Below are positions 16,201 to 20,709 of a stretch of 20,709 nt of DNA, piece by piece. A model generated the notes under the pieces. The model had not been told where the DNA came from. It made no database searches and worked only from the letters and a program-made list of their open reading frames with translations. Numbering within the stretch: the stretch's first letter is position 1; every line of letters starts with the position of its first letter. Origin of the DNA: a virus; the IMG/VR virus record IMGVR_UViG_3300030108_001474, positions 1 to 20,709 of that record; one strand, 5' to 3'. A program made the translations under genes and the position numbers.

Positions 16201-17697
16201 GGTCTTGATTGGGTAGATCAAGCAAGTGGTGGTGCTACAGATAAAATTAGTGAAGGTAATACAGAAGCAGAAACAGTTGATACTGGTTCTGATGGACACT
16301 TTAAAGTAACTACAGAAGGTACTGAAAGATTAAGGGTTATAGCTGATGGTAAGGTTGGTATTGGTACTACTTCACCTTCAACAGTCTTAGAAGTAAACGG
16401 TAGTTTTAAAGCTGGTGGTCTTGCATATCCAACATCCGACGGCTCTGCTAACCAAGTGTTAAAAACAGATGGCAGTGGAACTTTAAGCTTTGTAGATCAA
16501 TCAGGTGGTGGCGGAGGAGGAATAACTTCAGACTCTCAAAGTAATACTGTTGGAGGAACAGGGGCTGGAGAAGATTTAGATTTATCTAACTCTAATACTA
16601 TAAATAATACTCTATTTGGTAAAAATGCTGGTGCTAATATTGATACTAACCAGAACTGTTCTGCATTTGGTAGTGGTGCTTTAGATGCACTTGTTCACAC
16701 GGCTGGAAGTCAAACTCACTCGTGGCAAGCTAGTGATAATACTGCTGTAGGTGCTGAAGCAATGAGTAGTGCAACTATAGCTCGACAATCTACGGGGATA
16801 GGAGCAAGTGCTTTATTTCAATTAACGACAGGAACAAATAACACGGCAGTAGGATATAAAGCTGGCAATTATCTTACAACACATAGTTTTAACGTTTTTA
16901 TAGGTGATAACGCTGGTGAGTATACTAGAGTAAGTGAATCAGTTTATATTGGTGCTGATTCTGGGAAATCTAATAATGTGTCAGGCTCGAATAATATTGT
17001 TATAGGTAAATCAGCAGAAGAAAGCAGTACTACTACGAGTAACGAAATAACTTTAGGTAATAGTTCTATAACCAAGTTTAGAATACCTGGAATTGATTTT
17101 GTTCTTAAAGATAATGGTGGAACCCCTACAAACGGTCATGTATTAACAGTCGATGCTAACGGAGAAGCTGGTTTTGCAGCCGCAAGCGGTGGTGGTGCTA
17201 TGACTTTTATAAGTACTACCGAGTTATCAAGTGCAGCAAGTTCTGTAATATTCACAGGGTTAGACAATACTTACCCTGTCTATAAGTTGTTTTATAATTT
17301 TGAAAGATCAGGAACCACTGGACAATACCTAATGTGGAGAGGTGCTATCAGTGGATCGGCAGTAAGTAGTATATATTCATATCATAATATCAAAACTGAT
17401 TCTAGTGGTTCGAACTATGGTAATGCTTACACAGGATGTTTGTTTCTTGATAATGAAGGATTACTTGCAAGTGGAGAATTAACTTTTTATAATATAGGTG
17501 AAAGTGGCAAGCCCATTTATGCACACGCACACAGTTTAGAGGGTGATAGATCCTCTGGTGAATATATGCGTAATTCAGTTCATACAGGAATGGGAGAATC
17601 ACAAACTGGCACTTGGAATGGTATTCAAATTAGTGGTATCTTTGATCAATTGCCTTCTGGTGCAAAATTTTCATTGTATGGAATTAAAGATTCTTAG
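13228..17697 (+). CDS. Tail fibre/tailspike with T7 gp17-type anchor
   Basis: This is the host-recognition protein, 1489 residues against 553 in T7 gp17. Residues 1-115 match the T7 fibre N-terminal anchor (FNVSFSYLAESEVDVTV, TEIDLDNNANQLLFSMQEIVD) that attaches to the tail. Residues about 230-670 begin with a pectate-lyase-like entry (NVLDFIPVG, AAINTGKVVYVPKGSYRID) and continue as a right-handed beta-helix. Three KLDGIxASA collar repeats lie near 158, 731 and 880. Two NQVLKTDGSG repeats lie near 983 and 1076, followed by a Gly6 linker. Residues about 1125-1285 form a YadA-head-like run (NTAVGYKAG, NVFIGDNAG, NIVIGKSAEE). Residues about 1325-1489 are a probable globular tip. No S74 chaperone is evident. 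The mosaic suggests domain exchange. Confidence 0.9.
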   Translation: MATNTVASFTEHTGNGTAGPFNVSFSYLAESEVDVTVGGSLKTLTTHYTFTSATQITFTSGNEPGNGVAIKFQRDTNVGSKKVDFVDGSVLTEIDLDNNANQLLFSMQEIVDSGAGSSVQSVTGTTPIVSSGGTTPAISISAATTSAAGSMSASDKSKLDGIEASANNYSISSDLLDEDNMASNSATKAASQQSIKAYVDSTNTSENISFTQTGTGAVARTVDAKLKDSINVLDFIPVGTTTASTDCASYFQAAINTGKVVYVPKGSYRIDSTLLLDGSFEALIGDESMPELLKWTEGPAIQISEPGGSVLNEYSRIENFYIQRKIGGSFTCPNYNATLSESLAGVVVSGHGASVASAVQSTRISNLRVGNFAVGFYFADCVSVTVHKCFTQNLGTYTNATQTANGTTITSSMFGVGFYFDATRFGSGSISPLASIEIVETDDNRTGDPTTIKSVSYLAIGQDIRDIFFQRAESTSADFGWYIDGQTNDDLNWDIHIIRPIIDGFKTNGIFATNIDGAGALSITGGYFVGAADASACIYVTNSNGVAVTGGSQLLGLSNNSSSNTDDGVRLDNCSSCLVVGNRFANLQYGVSLNGTSYTTVQGNVISAASTESETAPTLHEAIRLFGNSTFNTVGNNTIRGKDSTHKYSKGINLASGSDNCKLIGNIIDTTTVTTQIDDNASGTEFAGSTNLSATANGTSLTVESSSGNNVSLPAATTSAWGVMSDDQATKLDGIEASADVTDATNVNAAGAVMNSDLDGKGELLVGDGTGDPTALAAGTNGYVLKANSSTATGLEWSAAGSGGDVNQNAFSTIAVSGQSNVAADSATDTLNIAAGSNVTITTDAGSDTVTIASTDTNTTYSVGDGGLTQNNFTDALKNKLDGIAASANVGLTDIVGDTTPQLGGNLDVQSSEITTSTSNGNIKLNPNGTGVVEVKGDGSSADGTLQLNCSQNSHGIKLKSPPHSAGASYTLTFPNTDGNANQVLKTDGSGGLDWVDQASGGATDKISEGNTEAETVDTGSDGHFKVTTEGTERLRVIADGKVGIGTTSPSTVLEVNGSFKAGGLAYPTSDGSANQVLKTDGSGTLSFVDQSGGGGGGITSDSQSNTVGGTGAGEDLDLSNSNTINNTLFGKNAGANIDTNQNCSAFGSGALDALVHTAGSQTHSWQASDNTAVGAEAMSSATIARQSTGIGASALFQLTTGTNNTAVGYKAGNYLTTHSFNVFIGDNAGEYTRVSESVYIGADSGKSNNVSGSNNIVIGKSAEESSTTTSNEITLGNSSITKFRIPGIDFVLKDNGGTPTNGHVLTVDANGEAGFAAASGGGAMTFISTTELSSAASSVIFTGLDNTYPVYKLFYNFERSGTTGQYLMWRGAISGSAVSSIYSYHNIKTDSSGSNYGNAYTGCLFLDNEGLLASGELTFYNIGESGKPIYAHAHSLEGDRSSGEYMRNSVHTGMGESQTGTWNGIQISGIFDQLPSGAKFSLYGIKDS

Positions 17698-17706
17698 GAA
17701 AATTTT

Positions 17707-17958
17707 ATGTTGAAAATTGTAAACGGCACTGAAATTGCTCTTAGTGAAGAGGAAATTTCCACTATTAACGCTGAAGAAGCAGCATTACAAAAAGATTTAA
17801 TTCGTAATCAGCGTAATACATTGTTAAATGAGTCAGATGTTTACGCATTGGCTGACAGAATTACAGACGAATGGAGAACATACAGACAAGCACTGAGAGA
17901 TGTTCCAGCACAAGCTGGTTTTCCAGACAACATAACTTGGCCTACAAAACCTACTTAA
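17707..17958 (+). CDS. Tail fibre assembly/chaperone-like small protein
   Basis: The 83-residue protein has an acidic first third and a C-terminal motif: RNQRNTLLNESDVYALADRI, then WRTYRQALRDVP and GFPDNITWPTKP. This motif (R-x-x-LL-x-x-SD, W-x-x-YRQALRD-P, FP-x-x-WP) is the hallmark of the C-terminal domain in phage tail assembly chaperones and fibre-assembly proteins. Its position right after the fibre gene, nine bases downstream with AGGAA at six-base spacing, supports a role in fibre folding or attachment. Whether it acts as a chaperone or becomes part of the virion cannot be told. The following gene starts directly after its stop. Confidence 0.75.
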   Translation: MLKIVNGTEIALSEEEISTINAEEAALQKDLIRNQRNTLLNESDVYALADRITDEWRTYRQALRDVPAQAGFPDNITWPTKPT

Positions 17959-18207
17959 ATGACTGAACGTACCACTGATGAAATTGCAACTATCTTTACT
18001 AATGCCGGAGATAGCGTAACTGTAATTAACACCCTTGCTGCCTTATCTTCTTTAACAGATGAGCAAAAAGAAGAAATAGAAAGAAATGTCAAACACCTTG
18101 AAATTATCAAGGCTTATAAAAAAGAAGACGGTACTACATCTATTTGGACAACTGAAGACTTTACAGCACAAGATGCTGCGGTTACACTAGGTAAATCTAA
18201 GATTTAA
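17959..18207 (+). CDS. Conserved-looking hypothetical protein
   Basis: The 82-residue product starts directly after the stop of the previous gene, with no SD of its own, so it is probably coupled. It has two likely helices (TTDEIATIFTNAGDSVTVIN and DEQKEEIERNVKHLEIIKAY) and a C-terminal part KKEDGTTSIWTTEDFTAQDA that could form a short beta hairpin and helix. There are no cysteines, membrane segments or catalytic motifs. Similar small proteins follow fibre genes in marine phages, which suggests a fibre or virion accessory role, but I cannot name the family. Confidence 0.65.
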   Translation: MTERTTDEIATIFTNAGDSVTVINTLAALSSLTDEQKEEIERNVKHLEIIKAYKKEDGTTSIWTTEDFTAQDAAVTLGKSKI

Positions 18208-18210
18208 TTT

Positions 18211-18378
18211 ATGCCACGCAAAACAACAGAAGAACTTAAACAGGAACTTTTAACGTTACAGAAAAACTTTGACGAAGCAGTACAAGTGCAAAAAAATTGT
18301 CAAACAAGGGCTGTACAAATCAATGCAATATTAGCTGACAGGGCAGAAGAAGAAGTAAAGCCAACGAAAAAAAAGTAG
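18211..18378 (+). CDS. Small helical protein, zero-frame product of a possible frameshift gene
   Basis: ATG at 18211 opens a 55-codon frame encoding MPRKTTEELKQELLTLQ, then a helical stretch NFDEAVQVQKNCQTRAVQIN and AILADRAEEEVKPTKKK, stopping at TAG 18376-18378. It looks like a short coiled-coil protein of a type I associate with marine phages. It begins three bases after the previous stop. Its last codons are AAA AAA AAG TAG, forming the heptamer A AAA AAG (18369-18375) in the same frame register as the E. coli dnaX frameshift site. The -1 frame past this point encodes a zinc ribbon, so this may be the short form of a two-product gene. Confidence 0.7.
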   Translation: MPRKTTEELKQELLTLQKNFDEAVQVQKNCQTRAVQINAILADRAEEEVKPTKKK

Positions 18379-18506
18379 ATAATAATGGTTATTTAACCAA
18401 ACAATGCCCAGTATGCGGAACTGTTTTCAACACAATGGAACAAAGACGCATCTATTGCCGTAATGCTTGTAAAACAAGATCATGTAGATCTCGTAAAGCT
18501 GCTTAA
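18339..18506 (+). CDS. Zinc-ribbon reading frame without its own start; likely -1 frameshift extension
   Basis: This frame is open from the TGA at 18336-18338 to the TAA at 18504-18506. It has no ATG, GTG or TTG before the first cysteine pair; the first ATG (18432) would remove it. It encodes GYLTKQCPVCGTVF, then IYCRNACKTRSCRSRKAA: C-x2-C-x13-C-x3-C, a good four-cysteine zinc site with a basic tail, as in many small phage and bacterial zinc ribbons. It is exactly -1 to the upstream gene. Slipping on A AAA AAG (18369-18375) would continue with GTA at 18375 and give a 98-residue fusion of helical N terminus and zinc ribbon. A one-base sequencing or mutational indel in the A8 run is the alternative. 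Confidence 0.6.
   Translation, partial: QGRRRSKANEKKVDNNGYLTKQCPVCGTVFNTMEQRRIYCRNACKTRSCRSRKAA
18386..18399 (+). promoter_or_regulatory. Small stem-loop downstream of the slippery site
   Basis: TGGTT (18386-18390) pairs perfectly with AACCA (18395-18399) around the loop ATTT. It starts ten bases after the end of the A AAA AAG heptamer, about where a frameshift-stimulating hairpin would lie. At five pairs it is weak, so its role is uncertain. Confidence 0.3.
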
Positions 18507-18528
18507 TTTTCTATGAACCATACCAGAC

Positions 18529-18557
18529 ATGACATAAACTGGTGCTATACCTATAAT
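18529..18557 (+). promoter_or_regulatory. Near-consensus sigma70-type promoter before the membrane-protein pair
   Basis: ATGACA (18529-18534, five of six matches to TTGACA) is followed after exactly 17 bases by a perfect TATAAT (18552-18557). It lies in the 79-base gap between the zinc-ribbon stop and the ATG at 18586. The -35 hexamer sits in the loop of an inverted repeat, ACCAG (18522-18526) with CTGGT (18539-18543), which could be an operator or a hairpin in read-through RNA. Transcription would start near 18564. This predicts host-polymerase expression of the two following genes apart from the late operon. Confidence 0.55.
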
Positions 18558-18585
18558 TAGCAGTAACATAAAAATTTTTAAATAT

Positions 18586-18801
18586 ATGCTAAATCGCATC
18601 TGTCAGATTTTAAGTATCATCTCATTTGTTATGGTAGCTTCCATGACTGCCACAGGCGTAATAGGTTACAGGTATGTAACTTCAGAACAATTTAAATCTA
18701 AAGTAATGAATGAAATTCTTAGTAATGTTCAAGGAATGATGCCAAAGGTTTTAGATAAAGGTCTACCGAAGGTTACTGGCCCATCAATACCAAAACTTTA
18801 A
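18586..18801 (+). CDS. Small single-span membrane protein
   Basis: The 71-residue protein has a short N-terminal tail MLNRI, one hydrophobic segment (about residues 7-29, ILSIISFVMVASMTATGVIG) and a soluble remainder YRYVTSEQFKSKVMNEIL, ending in a Pro/Lys-rich VLDKGLPKVTGPSIPKL. It resembles proteins I know from cyanophages, always paired with a longer gene like the next one. In T7 the holin gene 17.5, also a short one-span protein, occupies the place after the fibre, so a lysis role is possible; a signal-anchor envelope protein is equally possible. No SD is visible at the ATG. Its TAA overlaps the next ATG by one base, so the pair is translated together. Confidence 0.7.
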   Translation: MLNRICQILSIISFVMVASMTATGVIGYRYVTSEQFKSKVMNEILSNVQGMMPKVLDKGLPKVTGPSIPKL

Positions 18802-19415
18802 TGCCTACGATTAAAGTACCTGAGATAAAAATACCGAAGATAGATATACCAGAAACACCCTTTGTATCAGAACACGTTTTAACAGGTAATATTCCAGGTT
18901 GTAATCTATATCACAGAGACTTAGAGATAACAAAAAATCCTAGTATTTTATACAACGACAGAAAAGCGTATATAACTTGTCCAGAAGGGGAGATGCCTTC
19001 GTTTAATCCAATAGATTACGATCCAAGTAAACTCATAAAAACAGTAACTCCTGCGCAATCTCCGCAGCAACCAGAATATAGACCTGTTATTTCAAAGAAA
19101 AAAGAAGAGAAAGAAACAATAGAAATACCACCCTGCCCTGGTAAAAAAGATTTAAGAGTAGGAAGTTTTGTTAATGAAAAGCGTTTGGAGCGTGTTTCTG
19201 GTTATAAAAGAGGAGAAGATGGAATTGAATGTATCACTCTTTATGAAGACGTACCCTTCAAAGATCAGTACATACCAAATCCTCCACAGCTTGTTAGCAC
19301 TGCTGTTATTGCTAGCGTTGCTGCCACTACTCCATTACTGCTTAATGTCGTAAAACCTTTGGTAAAAAATCTAATTAAGAAGTTGACAAAGAAGAAAGAA
19401 AAAAAGGTAGAATAA
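18801..19415 (+). CDS. Cyanophage-type conserved protein with C-terminal hydrophobic segment
   Basis: The 204-residue protein begins with an alternating Lys/Ile/Pro stretch, IKVPEIKIPKIDIPETPF (about residues 4-21), which continues the Pro/Lys style of the end of the previous gene. The central part has four cysteines in the contexts IPGCNLYHRD, YITCPEGEMP, IPPCPGKKDL and GIECITLYED, which may pair as disulfides. A hydrophobic stretch near the end (QLVSTAVIASVAATTPLLLN) precedes a lysine-rich tail VKNLIKKLTKKKEKKVE, the form of a C-terminal membrane anchor or amphipathic helix. I recognise this as a cyanophage-associated conserved protein of unknown function. It overlaps the preceding membrane-protein gene by one base, and a partner interaction is inferred from that. 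Confidence 0.75.
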   Translation: MPTIKVPEIKIPKIDIPETPFVSEHVLTGNIPGCNLYHRDLEITKNPSILYNDRKAYITCPEGEMPSFNPIDYDPSKLIKTVTPAQSPQQPEYRPVISKKKEEKETIEIPPCPGKKDLRVGSFVNEKRLERVSGYKRGEDGIECITLYEDVPFKDQYIPNPPQLVSTAVIASVAATTPLLLNVVKPLVKNLIKKLTKKKEKKVE

Positions 19416-19420
19416 TAGAA

Positions 19421-19492
19421 CCCTATTCGCCACGGCAATGGATAGGGCGTCTAGGTGGGCAAGTTTTCCGTGCTTGCCTACTGCTTTAATTT
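19421..19492 (+). terminator. Double-hairpin terminator at the convergent junction
   Basis: Two hairpins follow the plus-strand stop. CCCTAT (19421-19426) pairs with ATAGGG (19442-19447), with a short inner CCA/TGG stem. GTGGGCAAG (19455-19463) pairs with CTTGCCTAC (19473-19481) over nine positions including one G-U, with a nine-base loop TTTTCCGTG, and is followed by TGCTTTAATTT. On the minus strand the G-U becomes A-C and no T run follows, so the second hairpin mainly serves plus-strand transcripts. The stop of the minus-strand gene lies within this hairpin. Confidence 0.55.
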
Positions 19493-20251
19493 ATGAGTAT
19501 GTGGAATAACTTGATTTGGAACGGTTGTCAGCACAACATTTCTACAGCTAACAGCATCTTCTCCTACATATTTAACACCAAGTTTCAGTTGTTCGGCACA
19601 TATTTTAAGACGGTTGAGATTGACCTCTAATTTCTTGGCATCAAGCATAAACTCCTGATACTTTCTGTAGGTTTGTGCAGCTTCTAAACATTCTTTATTA
19701 AAGTTTTTGCCTAAAGGTATTTGAAAACTAGCAGTAATTCCATAGTTTAAGTTATATACTGTTTGATCTAATCGTTCCTGTTCTGCAACATATAAAATGT
19801 CCCCAGGATTAAGCAACTGGCCTGTATCACTGTCTTTTGCAGTGTCATAAATATTGGTTCGAGAGATTGTACTTCTTGGAAGGGAAAAATTTTCTCCTTT
19901 AGTGACAAAGGGAGTGATAGCCAAAGTAGGAAGTTGGCATTGTATTCCATTTGAAAATCTATGAGTTGGGAAGTTGCCATTTATTGTTTGATACCCATTA
20001 TTAATCACCGTACCAGAGGAACTGGCCGAAGGCGATGAGATTGTATTAGAGGAATATACAGGACTTGTAAACAGTAAGCCTATTGGGAAAAGATACTTAA
20101 GGAAGTTGTTTGGGTTTCTATAGTTTGAGTTCGATTTATTACGGAAACTGCATCTAATCCAGGTGCAAGGAAATTTTCGACCAGACTGAAATCTGAGCCT
20201 TCGTTTACTATTGTCCACTGAGGCTTGCTTGTTAATTCTGGTGTCACCCAT
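19478..20251 (-). CDS. Secreted cyanophage-type protein, start unresolved
   Basis: The convincing part starts near 20107 with a signal-peptide-like NNFLKYLFPIGLLFTSPVYS, followed by a Ser/Thr-rich stretch SSNTISSPSASSSGTVINNG. Then come GIQCQLPTLAITPFVTKG and, after a variable middle, a helical region with three cysteines (KECLEAAQTY, LKICAEQLKLGVKY, VSCRNVVLTT). This layout matches secreted or virion-associated proteins of cyanophages; function unknown. The frame is open to an ATG at 20251, giving 257 residues, but the first roughly 50 lie in the body of the overlapping upstream gene and look like shadow sequence. No ATG, GTG or TTG lies near the signal peptide; ATT at 20158 is one non-standard option. 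The stop lies in the convergent terminator hairpin. Confidence 0.65.
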   Translation of the reverse strand: MGDTRINKQASVDNSKRRLRFQSGRKFPCTWIRCSFRNKSNSNYRNPNNFLKYLFPIGLLFTSPVYSSNTISSPSASSSGTVINNGYQTINGNFPTHRFSNGIQCQLPTLAITPFVTKGENFSLPRSTISRTNIYDTAKDSDTGQLLNPGDILYVAEQERLDQTVYNLNYGITASFQIPLGKNFNKECLEAAQTYRKYQEFMLDAKKLEVNLNRLKICAEQLKLGVKYVGEDAVSCRNVVLTTVPNQVIPHTHKLKQ

Positions 20252-20445
20252 TGAAAATTAACTGCTCCATTGCCTGTATTCTGACTTGTCGTATATGTCG
20301 CATCAGGTGAGATATATGAGTCTGTTTTAATATTATGGCCTTGTACTGTATAACTGAAACCTGTTCTATAGTTTTCAGTAACAATCGTTTCTTGAATCAA
20401 GGCCAAGAGTAATAGTGGACTGAAGAGTTGCAGTTGTACCAGCAC
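20080..20445 (-). CDS. Secreted protein beginning inside the upstream gene
   Basis: The 121-codon frame starts with GTG at 20445 and opens with MLVQLQLFSPLLLLALIQ, a credible short signal peptide, followed by a beta-rich mature part ETIVTENYRTGFSYTVQGHN, PELTSKPQWTIVNEGSDF, LVENFLAPGLDAVSVINRT and the ending TTSLSIFSQ. The protein-like character of this part is strong, and it resembles cyanophage proteins of unknown function. The GTG lies 71 bases before the end of the preceding gene, in another frame, so the whole signal peptide is coded in overlapping DNA. No good SD is seen; nearby TTG codons within the leader are alternative starts. Its 3' end overlaps the next gene. Confidence 0.65.
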   Translation of the reverse strand: MLVQLQLFSPLLLLALIQETIVTENYRTGFSYTVQGHNIKTDSYISPDATYTTSQNTGNGAVNFQWVTPELTSKPQWTIVNEGSDFSLVENFLAPGLDAVSVINRTQTIETQTTSLSIFSQ

Positions 20446-20709
20446 CCATATCAGATAGGTTTACTGTCAATGCTTGCCCACTATCTAATGTAATAGCTAC
20501 AGATCCTACGTCACCACCTGATATGACTGTATTTTTACCAAGTAAAGGCAGCGATGGTACGACTCCGTTTGTCACTGTGGCAGATAGTAAACTTGGGATA
20601 GCATCCGCTTCAATGTAAGTTTCACTTGCAGAAAAGGCATCTCCTGTATTTACAACATTAAAGCTAGTGTCATAGTCAACAGTAGGAACACCGTTAGTAA
20701 TACCAGCAT
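20375..20709 (-). CDS. Beta-rich cyanophage-type protein, 5' end outside the window
   Basis: On the minus strand the frame is open from the window edge to the TGA at 20375-20377, giving about 110 residues. It reads AGITNGVPTVDYDTSFNVV, then ASETYIEADAIPSLLSAT, NGVVPSLPLLGKNTVISGGD and VGSVAITLDSGQALTVNLSD, ending GAGTTATLQSTITLGLDSRNDCY. Shorter versions could begin at the GTG at 20575, but coding character continues upstream of it to the edge, so the gene is truncated rather than short. The repeated Gly/Thr/Val strands suggest a beta-structured virion or surface protein; I recall similar C termini in cyanophages, but cannot assign a role. Its last 71 bases overlap the start of the next secreted-protein gene. 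Confidence 0.65.
   Translation of the reverse strand, partial: AGITNGVPTVDYDTSFNVVNTGDAFSASETYIEADAIPSLLSATVTNGVVPSLPLLGKNTVISGGDVGSVAITLDSGQALTVNLSDMGAGTTATLQSTITLGLDSRNDCY

Noticed and set aside
19168-19353. Leucine-rich 61-codon frame within the 204-residue gene, resembling a membrane peptide
   Set aside because: Its hydrophobic end is the +1 shadow of the Ala/Val/Leu segment of the real gene; no ribosome binding site supports it.
19421-19481. Paired hairpins considered as a tRNA or small RNA
   Set aside because: No acceptor stem, TψC-like loop or anticodon arrangement fits on either strand; position between convergent genes points to termination.
19416-19500. Attachment site like the tRNA-Leu match reported for P-SSP7
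   Set aside because: There is no integrase in the window and I cannot recognise a tRNA fragment here.

Overview
The window is the late structural region of a T7-like marine podovirus, most probably a cyanophage of Prochlorococcus or Synechococcus related to the P-SSP7 group. The basis is the uninterrupted T7 order (capsid 10, tail tubes 11 and 12, internal virion proteins 13, 14, 15 and 16, tail fibre 17), clearly AT-rich DNA with few or no gaps between genes, and a set of accessory proteins after the fibre whose sequence style I associate with cyanophages (a 71/204-residue overlapping pair, and a minus-strand group of secreted proteins). No host gene, tRNA, integrase, IS element or CRISPR array is visible. 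It may be a metagenomic or virome contig; the host is inferred, not shown.

Layout. Positions 1-427 hold the end of a small basic gene and a DUF6321-type small basic gene. The major capsid gene (548-1534) has a strong ribosome binding site and is followed by a strand-specific terminator hairpin, as T7 gene 10 is followed by its terminator. A lysine-rich mini-ORF then leads into the tail tube genes and the internal virion block (1670-13221). Here the lytic transglycosylase and a LysM domain lie at the end of the gp15 equivalent, and the gp16 equivalent carries an HExxH metallopeptidase-like motif. The tail fibre (13228-17697) joins a T7 gp17 anchor to a beta-helix, collar repeats, a YadA-head-like stretch and a globular tip. 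It is followed by a fibre-assembly-like gene and small hypothetical genes.

From 18211 the content departs from T7. A 55-codon gene ends in a run of eight A and a G directly before its stop. The -1 frame continues there into a zinc-ribbon domain that has no start codon of its own: this is either programmed -1 frameshifting or an indel. A near-consensus sigma70-type promoter then precedes two overlapping membrane-associated genes. A double hairpin at 19421-19492 separates these from three minus-strand genes (19478-20709), two of which begin, with their signal peptides, inside the preceding gene. The T7 terminase and classical holin genes expected after the fibre are absent from the window.

Functionally, the plus-strand block builds the capsid, the tail, the ejected internal core (with peptidoglycan-cutting activity) and the host-recognition fibre. 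The roles of the post-fibre genes are not known to me beyond family resemblance.
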